From positions 109,400,445 to 109,464,444 of the forward strand of contig NC_029516.1 in NCBI RefSeq assembly GCF_001577835.2: a stretch of 64,000 bases of DNA, read 5' to 3'. Below the pieces are notes generated by a model, which worked only from the letters and a program-made list of their open reading frames with translations, was not told the DNA's origin and ran no database searches. This stretch comes from Coturnix japonica (taxonomy: Eukaryota > Chordata > Aves > Galliformes > Phasianidae). Position 1 is the first letter of the stretch. Each line of letters begins with the position of its first letter. Positions 41,529 through 55,600 of this stretch are shown here, in pieces. The position numbers were made by a program, and so were the translations under genes.

Positions 41529-43448
41529 AGGGCCGTGCGCTGCCTGTTGCTGCTCCATGAGCTCGTGGGGGTAACACTGAGCCGTTTTCTGCTCTACTCG
41601 AGCTGCTTTCCAGCCCCCGGCAGGTGCTTGCTGCCACTGCCCTCCCTTTGGTTTTCATTACCTTTTTTTCATCATCTCTTGTGGGTAGTACCGTGGTACT
41701 TAGGAGTAGCGGTGGTTTCTGTAAGCACGAAAGTTCAAGCTGTCTGCAGGGCGTGTGGCAGCTTGTGGAGCCCTGGAGAAGAGGGAACTTGGTGGCTTCG
41801 GTATTTAGGGAGAGAAAAAGAGCTGGCTACTATTTCCAGCAGCTCGTGTGGTTTCCCAACCCACCTGGCATGTGTTATGTTGTGAGTAAATAGTGGGTTT
41901 CCAGAGCTGTAGGGAGATAGGGAAAGCTGTGCTTCTGAAAGTAGCAGCTCTTGGTTGGGTTCATGTCAGGAGAGTGGTGGGGTCTGTGAGTCTTGAAATG
42001 GCACGTGTTGAAGATATATGCATTTCATTTCTTCATTCATCAGTTTCTTGTTTCTTGCTTTATGCTACTCTGCAGTTCTGTTATTAGCATCTTTACGGGT
42101 TGTGAAGGGGAATGGAAGGAAATTTCCTCCTTGTTTTCTTTAACTTCTGTTAGTGTTTGCTGCATGGTGACCTCTCACTCTGTAAATTCTAAGGGTTCTT
42201 TTCTCCTGGATTAAATGCTTTGGTTGCTGCATCCTCTTTGTTCATACTGGCAGAGAAATAATACTCTGTTAATTTCCTGCTATCCACTGTAAAAGCATTG
42301 ATAACAAGCATTGTTGCCTTCTTGACCTCTGACAGCTGGAGCTCTAGGCCCTATTTATGTTAATTAATAACATCAGAGGAGCAGTTATTCTCTTGCTACT
42401 GCATCCTACCAGTGTTTAAAGAACACTGTGCTGACTCATCTTATCATGAACTCTTTCAGATCACACGCTATTACATGCTGTTTTGAACAGTTTGCACGTG
42501 TAGGTAAGGAAAGGTTATTCTTGACCCCAAGCCTTTTGCTTTGTGGCAATGCTGTGACATGGGGAAGTTGGCCATATTGGAGGCCACATGACACAGCTCT
42601 GTGCTATCCAAGGTTGCAGTTCTGACTTTGTGTGTCGTCACTTTGAATGTTTCTTTACATCTGCAATTTAAAACTGGCTTAGCTTTGTTTTTTGCTAGTA
42701 CAGCATCAACTTTTCTACCTCATGGTCCAGAGAGGCTTGGGTTTTGTTTTTTTTTTCCCTCTGTAATTAGTTGGGGAGTGAGTGGGTATGTGAAGAAAGA
42801 CTAATAGGCTCACGGTTAATATGCTGTCATGCAAATGTGGATGTTTTGGTTCAGTTTTTCTTGCTGTTATATTCCATTGATGTATAGGATGTTGTAGGAC
42901 CTTTGGTGAAATACTTTGTATGTTGTGAACTAGAGAGGAGAATAATGTAGTGGATGATACAGAATGCTGGTTTTATTAGATACTGGTAGCTATAGGCTGA
43001 AGGTTTTGAAGGTAGATCTGCCAAGGAGAGGATGTGATTGTTCTGGCTAATGTAGCAAGGAACAGTGTTAGAGCTAACTTCTCAAAACATAAATGAAGCA
43101 ATTGATTTCTTTAATTCAGGAAGAATCTAGGGTGAGATTAGTCTTGCCTAACTTGTGGTTCTAAAAGGTGGTTGGCTGTTCCTGTCATGTTAGAGAAGTC
43201 AGTTGAGTTATACCTGTTTTGGTGTCTTCACAGGGCAGTGCATCTAATTAGTATCTCAGTTTTCTCATTGATTGTGGAGAGGATTTAGACATCAAGCTTA
43301 AATAGTAACGTACAACGTGGGAGGGATTCTAAAGTGGTGATTTTGTTGTCTGTTCCTGAAAGTCATTTCAGTGTTGATTCTTTGCATAGCGAGACTGTTA
43401 TTCCCCAGGATGAATTTGCATTAATCAAATGTATCTTTGTCATTTTAG

Positions 43449-43654
43449 ATTTCCAGCGCAAAATCTGTGTGCTTGATCTGATTTTCCAATGAAGTACATC
43501 CTTGTAACTGGTGGAGTCATCTCGGGTATTGGCAAAGGGATCATTGCAAGCAGCATTGGCACCATACTGAAGTCATGTGGTCTGCGTGTCACTGCAATCA
43601 AAATTGATCCTTACATAAACATAGATGCTGGAACGTTTTCACCATATGAACATG
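43449..43654 (+). CDS. CTPS2: CTPS2 exon 2, first coding (aa 1-56)
   Basis: The acceptor ends CATTTTAG at 43448, followed by 40 bases of 5'UTR and the start codon at 43489. It encodes [17 protein letters not shown] through FSPYEHG. The phase 1 donor is GTATGA. The start-codon context (TTCCAATGA) is weak, with C at -3. Confidence 0.95.
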
Positions 43655-46600
43655 GTATGAAGAACAGCGCTGTTCCATTTTGTAGTAAATATTTACATAT
43701 TTAATCACGTGTTTTTAAAACAAGCAAACACACAAAAAACAGTAGTACAGTAGTTATTAGTCATTTTATCATCTATTTGACAATGCAAACTTATTCCCTT
43801 CTGTGTGTTTTCAAGGGTGTTGTCTGCTCTAAGTAAAGAGAGGAGCCTATTGGAAGATAGGTCTGTGTGTATAGACTTACTTTCTATGAAATTCTGCTTT
43901 GTTGAGAAAATCCTGGCTGTGGGCCTTGTTCAGTGTATGCTGTCTTCTGTTCAACATGAAAAAAATTGGAGTAGTACAGCTTCTCACTAGTGTCAAGTGA
44001 CAGGATGAGGGGAAATGGCTTCAAGTTGCATCAGGGAAAGTTTAGGCTGGATATTAGGAAGAACTTCTTTACAGAAAGGGTAGTTAAGTACCGGAATAGG
44101 CTCCCCAGGGAGGTGGTTGAGTCACCATCCCTAGTTGTGTTTAAGAGCTGTTTGGATGTGGTGCTCAGGGATATGATTTAGTGGAGGATTGTTAGAGATA
44201 GGGTACTATGGTTAGGCTACAGTTGGACTTGATCTTCAAGGTCTTTTCCAACCTGGGTAATTCTATGATTCTATGAGAACATATTTGAAGCTGTACTGCT
44301 GGACAATCAGCTGTGAATGCTGCTACCTGGGTATCAGCGTCTCTAGCATGTCATCATGAGAGTTAGATTAAGCTTTTGTTTTAGTTGATGAAGGTCAGGT
44401 AAAAACCCTCCGTGGAGCTTAGAAAGCTGGCTAGTCTTATTACTTAAAAATAGATGCTTTTAGTTTGGGTGGCTTGTATCGATTACTTTGATGAGCTGCA
44501 AAGCAGTCTGATAGGCATTTATAATGCTGAACATTCTCCTGTCATGCGTGGTATTAGTATGTCTATTGAAACCAGTGGCTTTCAAAGTTCCCAAACACCT
44601 TCAGACAAGAGGGATTTCTGATTTGTTGTAGTTGTCAACTTTTGCCTGCTTAGTTTTAGTCTATATCAACATCTTTGGAACTGAACTGAAAGCAGTGCGC
44701 AAGACCTCACTCAAAGCCAAATTGATCTAACCCAGTACTCCTGCACGTTCAGACTGCTACTGAGGCAGTTTTCCAAGAATATTCTGCCTTTACTTTTGAT
44801 CATAAGATTCCTGGAATGACTTAGATTTTGAGGATGATTTTTGTTGAGGGTGTTTGTTTTTGTTAAACTGTTCACCGGAGTGTTGTATCTAGATGGGATA
44901 TATATTTTCATAGTCCACATCATGCCTTCAGGGGAGTTCCTTCTTTTTGTGTCTTGTGCACAGCTTTCTAACTATATCTCAGGATCTAGCAGTTATGATT
45001 TCTATAGAAACTGGATTCAGAAGAGACTCTTCAGAGATTTAAGGAAAATATGAGAATATTTTAATTATACTTTTATTTTTTCAGGGTCAGAAATAACTAT
45101 TGCTGTGTTCATATTGAACCAATTACATAAGTAGAAACAATAATAGCGAACACATTTGAAGAAGCATTTTATGCTCATCATAACTTTACTCTTGGATCAA
45201 ACCTTATTCAGTAAAAGTTATTATTAAAATTTATGATTCCTGGAAGTTACTTTCTCCCGATCAGGGATTGTATTGGGCTGCTGAAATACTTGAATGGTTT
45301 TTAAGTCTTAATATTTTAACTCTTAGTATTTTAACAATATTATTTAAATCTGTATTAAAAATATCTCTGACTGATTTGTGACATTAGGTGTAAATGCGAT
45401 GACTCAATATGAAGTCGCACAGTGACAGCACAAGTTGCGGGATGTATTTTATCTATATACCATTTCAATATGTATATTACAAAAAATGTATATTTAGTTT
45501 GAAGATACATTTGTAGTTCTCTTGATCTGATGTGTGCTCAGTAGAGTTTAGCTATTTTATTACTTTGCTATATGTTATGGTTTTCTCCCTAAGCTTTCTT
45601 TATGTTATTTTTAATATTTTCACTTTTTTTTAATTTTTTTCTTTCAGGAGAAGTATTTGTACTGAATGATGGTGGAGAAGTTGACTTAGATTTGGGAAAT
45701 TATGAGAGATTCTTGGACATTAATCTCTATAAAGATAACAATATCACCACTGGAAAGATATATCAGCATGTTATCAATAAAGAAAGGCACGGTGATTACC
45801 TGGGAAAGACTGTTCAAGGTGATATTTTCAGTTCTGTGGCATGCTAGTCCATCCAGTCTTCCTAAAAGTGGCTAGAACAAGCTGTGTCTTGCTATGTCAG
45901 CTTATTCCTCTCTCCATTCTAGGTAATACAGGCATGTTTTTGTAGTGGAAGACTTCTGAGTTCAAGGAAGGGAGGAATATATTTAAAAAAAGAGAATGCT
46001 TGTTGTTTCCATTTGACTTTCTGCTCCTTTCTCCCACTTTTTCCGCACCAAACAAATAAGCATTTCAGTCTAAAGTTGGATATGTTTGCCTTACTACTCC
46101 TGCTTTGTCTTGTAGTCGTTCCACACATCACTGATGCAGTTCAAGAATGGGTAATGAATCAGGCAAAAGTTCCTGTGGATGATGACAGAAAAGAGCCGCA
46201 AATCTGTGTAATCGAGGCAAGTATAAAACCTCTCAGGTGAACACAAAGAGCTGGCTTGTTCTCTCTTTGCTATTTACTGATTAAAAAAAAAAAATAAAAA
46301 AAATCAGGCTGAAGCTTTACAGAGAGCAGTAATACAAAGACATTTTGTATTCTTGATGATTTGTTTTGAGAACGACAGGCATGGCTGTATCTCCACAGGT
46401 TTTGTTACCTTGACTAAATCCTGCTGGAACTGAGCTGTTTAAGAGTTTACTAGTTGACAATAAATAGGTACCTTAATTTTATAATGTGGAGTATCTATTC
46501 AGTATCTATTCAGAGATGCAGATGTCTGACTGGAACTGGAACTGGAACAGGCTGCCCAGGGAGGTGGTGGAGTCTCCTTCTCTGGAGATATTCAAGTCCT

Positions 46601-49600
46601 TCTTGGATGCCTTCCTGTGTGACGTGGTGTAGGGAGCCTGCTTTGGCAGGGGGGTTGGACTCGATGATCTCTGGAGGTCCCTTCCAACCCCTACAATTAT
46701 GATTCTGTGAATAGTATTGAGGAAACTTGTGTAATATCTGGAATGCCCTATGGTCAGTAGGAGAGCTTAAACAATTTTAGCTACCCATGTGGCTTCAAAT
46801 GCTCCATCTTGCTGCTCGTGGTCATCTTTGCAGGAATATATTTTAACATAATGTAAATTAGTTTCCTACTTACTAGCTTGATTGTGAAGGTCTTTGTGAG
46901 CAACTTTGTTCATTGCTTTACTGTGGTGTTCTGCACGATGGCTCTATTGTGTTTCACTTACACTCAGTAGTGCATGGTAACAACCTGGAGAAGTGCAGTC
47001 AATAACTGCTAGGTATTACTGTTAGGGTTGAAAATACAGCAAAAAATTATATGTGATAATCTGACAGAAGAACGTCATAGATTTAATGTCAGAAGCCATC
47101 ACAGTAATCAGCAGTGTGGTAAACTTTATGACCCAAGATTCTGAGTTGTTCTGCATTTCTTACACAAAACAATTTTTCTTGATTTTTAAAATACACTCAT
47201 TTATGTAGCTGTGATTTTTTTTTTAATGATGTGCACAGTGAATAAAACAAATTTAATGCAAACATAAAACCAATAAATACAGAATTTGCACAAGAATGTT
47301 AAGAAGTGATGGGCTTGTCAGTCCTTGAACTTTGAATGTAGTTTTGTTTCCTCCATGTAAACATATTTGCATCCTAATGGCAACCTCATGAAGATATTTC
47401 TCTTTAGGACTGTAAGGATAAAGGTATATTTTTTTGCCATTGCAGAAGTCTGAAAGTATATAAAGTATATAGCTGAGTATATGCATGAAGAACAAGAAGT
47501 TTTTCTGGTACTGTGTGAACACAAAAATGCAACTCTGAAGAAAGCCACATGGTGGCACAAAAGGATTGTTCTGAAATAAAACTGTTTTGCAAAACTTCTG
47601 TGCTAAACTGCTTCAGAGAGTGTTTACTGCAGCTCTTTGTGTCTTTAAAAAGATATCTAATTCATGTCTTTGAATTAGGTTTATCATGGGATTAGTGTTG
47701 GACTTTGGTTTGGTAGTAAGTATTCAAACTGTTTTCAATTTAAAATGTAATTTTCATTGTCCATGTAGGATTTATTAGTGTTGGAAAGCTGTTCTAATTG
47801 AACAATTGAATTGTTGTGATCTAATTATTATTAGATATCTTATTGTCTTTGACTACTTATTCTTCTGGCAGTCAGGGAAATGTGATTTCTCTATACAGAT
47901 ACTGTCAACTTAGCTACTTATTACTATTGATCACCACTTTGAAAACAGTAAAAGCATGTGTTATTCTGTAGTGCTACGTATCTCCCTATGGGAAACATAT
48001 TTGATGTGAAGTGAGTATAATGAAACCGGAGAATTGTTTTGTGGCTTCCATGGGAAACCAAATACACAAAATATATGAAGACTCTGCAGAGTAAGCCTGC
48101 AAATTTCATTCGTCATTGTATTTTTTTTAATAACCAAATTCATATAACGTGTTGAATGTATAAGACATAAACTCTTTAAAGACTGTTTTACTTCCTGCCA
48201 CTGACAGATTCAGTCTTTCTTTTTCAGCTGGGTGGAACTATTGGAGACATTGAAGGAATGCCATTTGTGGAAGCGTTTAGACAGTTCCAGTTCAAAGCAA
48301 AAAGAGAGAACTTCTGTAACATCCATGTTAGTCTAGTGCCACAGGTAAGTTATTAAAATTATACATATTTAATTCATGCGTAATATTTACTCCGAGTTGA
48401 GCTTTGTATTTTTTTATTTCTCTTTTTAAAAAGAGATTTTTTAAAGGTTTTGAGATTGAGTGATAAAGGCCGAAAGATGGCTTCTTAATTAGAGAAGGCC
48501 AGCCTGGTTGGGATAAATAAATCCTTGATAGAACATTGAAACACATGTTCACATCACTAAAGAAGATCCTCTGTAGGATATTATTTAAAATTATGTTTCT
48601 TAAAGTTAATGTTGTAAGTTGATGGAAATCCTAGGTGGTGTGGCATTAAATCATATTGGGCTGATCAGCATTTGTTATTTGATCTATTATATGATTTCCT
48701 TAAAAGAAAACAGCTCTGTTGTTTCTGCTGTTAAGCAGAAATGACGTTCTTATCAAACTTGTTGCTGAGTTCCTAGATACAGGGAAGACTGTGCAGGTTA
48801 TGCAGTCCCTGGTACCACATGAGAGCTGCCTGCAGGCTCCTCTGGGTGCCATGAGCTGGCTGAGTTTATGCTGTGGCTAGGTATATCCTATGCCCATGAG
48901 ATTTTTGTGGAATGGAACAGCCTCAGGGTCAAACTGCATGTGCCCCATAGCACAGATCCTGAATCAACTCAGGTTAACTGCTGTGCAGTGCACCAACTCC
49001 TTGGTGTGTGGTGATGTTCCGGTCAGGACCACTACAACTTGCCATACAGAGCTGAAAGTATTTTACATTCTGACTCTAAATTTTTACTTCAGAAAGTCTT
49101 CTTCAGCAATTTCACTGGGGAGTTCTTTGTGATGAAGGGTTGATAATGCTGTTGTGATCAGACTTGGTATAGTTAAAAAGATATTAACCACTGCAACTAA
49201 TACTCAGGAAGTTTAATTCTGTGTGCTATTTACTACATATGATTATTTCTGAGGACTTAAGGCTTTGTGCTTTATTAGCAAAACCCAAGATTCTTTTCTT
49301 ACCCAAGTCAATGATGTTGAAACTTTTCCTCTGAAAGAACAGGACAAAGTAAATATGACCCGGTCATGCGTTTCTTCCCACAATTTTTGATGTATGTATT
49401 AACTGTGGTGCAGTTTGTTTCTGACTTGACATGGTTCTGTTTCAATACACTTACTTCCTTCAAGTATTATTATGTGCAGTGAATTTTCTTTTTTACCTGA
49501 TAGCTTCTGTGTTAATGTATTTTAAACACTATTTAAGCTTTCAAAATATGTCCTTCTAGCCTAATGCCACTGGTGAACAGAAGACAAAACCAACGCAGAA

Positions 49601-52600
49601 CAGTGTTCGAGCACTGAGAGGATTAGGCTTGTCTCCAGATTTGGTAAGTTCAAAAGTCAATAAATACAGATTTATATTTACATGTATCTTAAAAGTATCT
49701 ATATGTAACGAGTGGTCAAAAAATGAGCCTCAGTCTCTTATGAGAGACAAGAATATTAGAAGAAAAACAATGTACTACTTCACTAAATCAAATTGCTCAA
49801 ATGTGCTCTGAGATAACATAATCAAGTTACTCTTAGCAAATCTGGGGGCTTCTTGCTGCCTTCTTCATCCAAAGGGATCTTTGCAATAAAACCATTCTGC
49901 AATGCTTAAAAATAATCTGAAGTTTGGATATATCAATTCACTTTATGGAAAGATCTAGAATACTTCAACCTCTACCATTCTTTCACAAATTTATTTTTAT
50001 ACAAGATTAAGGGAAAGCAATCCTACCTGTGAATTCCAGCCCTTAGAAGTATTGCTGTTTGGAAGCTGGTGAATCTTTAAAGTAAGGTTGCTCAATTAGT
50101 TTCTTTTGTTGAATTAGTACCATTTACTGTAGACAAGACAAAGCTGGCAAGTTTCACCTCAAGTGAGTTGGTAGATGATAATAAATGCTTAACTTCCATT
50201 CTCTCTCCCAAGTTCTCTAGTAATGAGTATGTGCTTAATGCCCACATTTGCCATTGTTTGCCTCACTGGCACTTTACCTAAGGAACAGAGAAGAGACATA
50301 AGTTAATTATGGTTCCCTGTGGCAATTCCTGTCTTCCACTGAGAGTTGTAATCTGCTTGTACAAGTGTTGCTTGCAATGAAGTCAGGGTAGTGCAAATTC
50401 AAATGCCAATATAGCCCCAGTTCAAACTTAAGAAGTTCTTATTTTTTTGAGACAGCTGAAGCCAACATGTTTCTAGTTCTTCAGAACAAGAGATTCTGTT
50501 CTTTTATGTGAGGCCACTTAACTCAAAGAATATTTTCTTTACTTGGTGCTTGAAGTCACTGAGCACTTTTCATTTTCATGGATCCACTGGGAGAAAAGGT
50601 TTCCTACCTGGCCTGTCTCAAAAATGAAAAAGTAGTGAGAATAGTCACTGATTCAATATGATGTTTGTATACTCACAAATAAGTGGTTTTTGAAAAGATA
50701 GTTGCACAATTAAATTATATTGTTTCTTTCTGTGATTATTTATTTACTTATTTATTGCCTTGAACTTTTGCAAGAGTTTATTGTGGCATATGTCCTTTTC
50801 TAGTGTCTGGATGTTTTAGGGGCCTCATCATCTTGTTGCTGCTTACCATGGATGAGTGCAACCGCTTGAATTAGTGACAGAGGCCTAGTGGGAATAGATG
50901 CCATTTAAAATAAAAAGAAAAAAAGAAAAACCTTAGTGGCACAATTTGCAGCATCAATTGGAGGGGAAAAAAAATAAAAAGAGGAATGTGTAAGTTCTTT
51001 CTACCCCATTTCACTCTTTTTTTTTTAGTGTAACAGTTTTTTTCAGGCCTGGCCCTTGTTGAATGAGTTTGTCTTGCAAAAAGCCAATTAGAGTATCCAA
51101 AGCAGGACAAATGGGCAGGCTAATGATTAAACAGTGTAGGCAGCTCAGTTCACCGTGGTCCAGCGTAATGCTTGGCCCATATATTAATTTACTTGCTAAT
51201 GTGAATGAGCACAATGACTCTGCCCTGCATTAACCTCAACGTAATTTTTTTTTTTTTTTTTTAATAAAAGTACTGTTTTACACTTGTAGTTTTCTAATTA
51301 TGAGGCAAAAAAAGTTCTGTATCAATATCTGGTATTAACTTCTGATGCAGGGCAGCTTGGTGTTGATAGCTTTGCTTTCTGATCAAGTTACAAAGCTACA
51401 CACATTTTATTTTCCCTCAAAATTTCATGAAGTGCTAACCAAAGAATTGCTAACCAACACTCTTACTGCTGGAAGATAAATACAAAGTATTTATGCAGCC
51501 AGAACAGGTGACCTGTGCCCATCATGAAGATATTATCACAGTATCTCAGTCTCATGCGGGTTGGAAGGGACCTTAGAGATCATCGAGTCCAACCCCTGGG
51601 ATTTGAGCCTCCTGTGTAGCAGAGCGGCACTTCTACCACTTGCGCCACAGGGGGATTCGAACCCGGGCCTACTGGTGTTGCAAAGTGCATTCCTACCACT
51701 GCGCCACCGGAGGCACTATATTATGATGCTTGTCATGTGAACAGTAATTCATGAGGCTGCTGATAATCTTTACATTATCAGCTGTAGTTGTGTTTGTATT
51801 ATAGGCACTGTTTACGTATAGCTGTATTTGTACTGGATAAGGGGAGAGCGTGGACTTATTTATTTACTTACATTTTCAAGATTTACTATGTAAGAAGACT
51901 TAACGTTTTATCAGCAAATGTGTTTTTAACTACACGTTCAATTGTTTTTATAAATAAGGCTGTGTTAGGTAGCTTCAAACAGTTTTTACTGGGTAAATGT
52001 AGCATGTTGGAGGGAACGAGTTTTGTATGTAAATGCTGCTCAACATTCTGAGCTTGGAGAAGTAAAGTTTGAAATACCTCTGTATAGGTATGTATAGTTG
52101 TAATATGGAAAGTTGGGTGTGATTTTATAATAATAATTATTATTATTATTTGTAGGCCTTTATGATAACTTTATGGAAAGTCAGGCCAGTGCCTGACTCC
52201 TTTTATTTTTTTGCAGATTTTTTTTTGTTACTCAAATTAATTTTTAAAACTTGTTACATGTGTGTGGAATCAAGGGGAAGTAGCTTAGTTGAGCCATTTC
52301 CACATATCTCCTTGCCTGGAGCAATTCAGGGGCTGCCAGCTGCACAGTGCATTTCTTTCATGTTTGCTTTGTTGCTGTGGTTGAGCACCAAAGCACAGAG
52401 GTTACGCTGTGAGTAACACCTATTGGTTGTGTCAGTAAGCTGTCAGGGCAGTGCTTTAAGAAAACATGCATGTAGCTGCTCTCTTTTTCTTGGTGACACC
52501 AGGGGAAAGTCCTAGAGCAGCAGTCAGGAGGGCTTACTTCATGAGCTATCACAGAATTATCAAGGTTGGAAAAGACCTAGAAGATCATCTAGTCCAACCA

Positions 52601-55600
52601 TCACCAATACTTCCCAGCTAAATCATATTCCTCAACACAACATCCAAACGTTTCTTGAACACTCCCATGGTCGGTGACTCCACCACCTCCCTGGGCAGTG
52701 CATTCCAATGCCTGACTATGTTGCTAGGCTGTCTGGTGTTAGCTTGTCTAGGCCACGTAGCTGCAGCTTCCCTGAGGTAGCATGCTGTGCTGGTCTCAGC
52801 TGTCTGCATAAAGGAGCCTTTCTGTTCTCCTTCAAGAGTACTAAGAGCTTAATGAACACTCTGTGACTGCAGGCTCCATGGACTCTATTGCTGCATTTTG
52901 AAAGCTGATTGTATGTTTGTCCATGCGGTCCTATTTGATTGAATTGTTTCCATTGTTTTGTTTGTATTATGTTGCTTTGAGGTACATCTCAGCCACTGTT
53001 ATTGCAGTTCTGTGTTTTCATGATGTTTCTGGTTTCTTTTTTAAATTTCTGAGACTTGAATGCTGAAGTTTGTCTCAGGAAGGAAGATGGATTTCCAAGA
53101 GCATTTAATTGTGTGCTCATGCTATCAAGATTTATGAATAAGGTTTTCAAACAGAATTCAGTTCTTCACTACAAGCTGTGCTTAACTGAAGAGAATGTAC
53201 AAATTGTTGAAATCATTTTTTTTTTTAATTTTTTTTTTAACTTATTATAAGACTAAGTAAACATTTTCCCTTAGATTTGGCCTTCAGTTTCCTGATTCTA
53301 GATATTCTTGCAAGGGTAAGGGAAGTTATTTAAGACTTCATCACTATCAGTGTGGCTAAACTCATTTCAGCAGTGGGATTGATGTACATCTACTAGTTTC
53401 TGTACAAAAAAAGAGGTTAAAAGAAAAATTAATAAAAATGGATCAGTATGGGCAGGTCAACTGAATACTTTTGCCTTTCTAGAAGATGTTTGTGAGCTGT
53501 GATATTTTATACAACTCCAAAAGAATGCGGAGAGATAAAGTGTATTTGCTTGTGCTGCACTTCCAAAGGAAGCGAACTTCTTCAACAGTACTAAGAATCT
53601 TCTTTTGTTTGTTTGTTTTCTGGGAAATATTTAAAGTTTTTTTTCTTCTCCTATGACAGATTGTTTGCAGAAGTGCAAAACCTATAGAAATGGCAGTGAA
53701 GGAAAAGATCTCCATGTTCTGCCACGTGGAGCCTGAGCAGGTCAGTACTTCAGTTATCATTAGTTACATGTGTGGGAAAGCATACAAAAATAACCATGCA
53801 TTTCTGTTTTACATTTCTGTTTATTTCATTATGTTATAATTGCTTTTTCAGACTTTTGTCTTGCTATTGTGTAAGCTTCAATACTTTTAAGAATATTGAA
53901 AGTTTATATGTCTATTTTCATGCATTGAACAGTCATTAGCAATTTTAATGCCTATGTTTATATTAAAATATTATATTTGGTATAATTTCTGGATAGATTG
54001 TAGAAAAGTTAATAAAATGAATAGATTTTGAGTGTGTAGTTGTTAAACTATGTGTTGTCATGAAAACTATGCAGTTCCATGCAATAACCAGTGCAGTAAC
54101 CATGGTTGGTTATTGTCCATAAATGACTTTAAAATACTTATAATAGTGGATAAACTATCTTTATCTCAACTCAGGAGTTTTTTTCAGTTCCATCTTTCAG
54201 TTTCTCCATCCATTCTGCATGGATGAGTGAGTGTGTGACTGTGTGGCACTTAGCTGTCTGTTATAGTTGAAGTTCAACAACTGCCCTGATCACTCAAAGT
54301 TATTTAAAAACTAGAATATAAATTTTGTCATCTACATACATAGTATGCAAAAAATAGAATGTGTATTTACTATAAAAAAAAAATTTAGGTAGGTCTTTTA
54401 TATTGTGCTTTTCTTTTTTTCCTTTAGGTGATATTTATCCATGATGTTTCTTCCACTTACCGAGTACCAATTCTGTTGGAGGAGCAAGGCATCATCAAGT
54501 ATTTTAAACAGAGGTTGAACTTACCCATTGATGACCAGCCAAGTGATCTTTTAATGAAATGGAAGAAAATGGCTGACAGGTATTCTGAGTCCTGCTGTTC
54601 TTTTGGGAAGGGGTTTGAATTCAGGTTAGGTTTGTAGCTCATCTGTAACTACCACACTGCTCTGGAGTCAGCAGCATGTTGATGCTGCAACACCTGTGGA
54701 AACTCTGGGCTTAGAAACACTGACAGGTTAGGGATTTTTAGAAGATGCTTTGTGAAGTTAAAGAAAAATGTGAAGATGGATGTAATAATCCAAAAACTTG
54801 TTTTTGTCAGATATGAAAGGTTGCTGAAGGTGTGTTCCATAGCTCTCGTTGGCAAGTACACAAAACTAAGTGATTGCTATGCATCTGTTTTCAAGGCTCT
54901 GGAACACTCTGCACTGGCGATTAATCACAAACTGGATTTAATGGTGAGGATCTCTCTGGATTTTGCTTTCAGGAATATTTTGAATATACATTACTAACTG
55001 CCATCATGTCAAGCAGCTTTTATTCATAATGAAAATTAGAAAATGAGTAGTGAGTGCATACAGACTGGCTAAACATTTTTTAAAAGTAGTATGTAGAAAT
55101 GCGATTGTTTTATTAGGATCTAAACTTACCTGAAAAGGTTCTTGATAGCCCCAAACCAGATCTGATTATATGATTTGCTTTCAAAATTAGGTTTCGTTTA
55201 TTATGGGACTGGCTATTGTGTCAGTGAGATTAGCTTAAAATAGACGAGATAATAGGTGAATTGAAAAGCAATTAATTTTCTTATTAAAATCTGCTGTCAG
55301 GAGCTGCTGTTCATCATTTCAATTAGTATCTTGAGTGCGATCAGGTTTGTCTTAAGCAGGATTTCTAATGACATCAGACTTCGGCCAGATGTAGTTTCTT
55401 GAATGAAGCATTGTATAAGGATCAAATTTGTCTTATTCAACATTTTTATTCTTATTTTAGTTATACAGAAAAATTGGTCTCAGCTTTGTTACTGCTGTAA
55501 CTGTCCATTTCTATTCCAAGGCTTTGCTAGTAGGGTGAGAAGGTCTGGGGAAGAGAAGCAGTGTGGAAGTGTATATTGGTATTAATGAATGGGTATAGAG

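Larger units (their letters stand above)
41255..43448. other. CTPS2 intron 1 (5' limit tentative)
   Basis: Apart from the CR1 at 41438 this is unique sequence. No coding exon was recognised. Confidence 0.5.
49644..53659. other. CTPS2 intron 6
   Basis: This 4.0 kb intron holds a SINE (51537-51717), a CR1 (52551-52717) and a small palindromic trinucleotide repeat. An AT-box-rich, non-repetitive stretch at about 51090-51240 is described among the findings. No further exon was seen. Confidence 0.65.

Noticed and set aside
39362-52717. Shared 5' truncation point of the CR1 copies at 39362 and 52551 as evidence of one source transcript or duplication
   Set aside because: Flanking sequences differ and CR1 truncation points cluster naturally; coincidence is sufficient.
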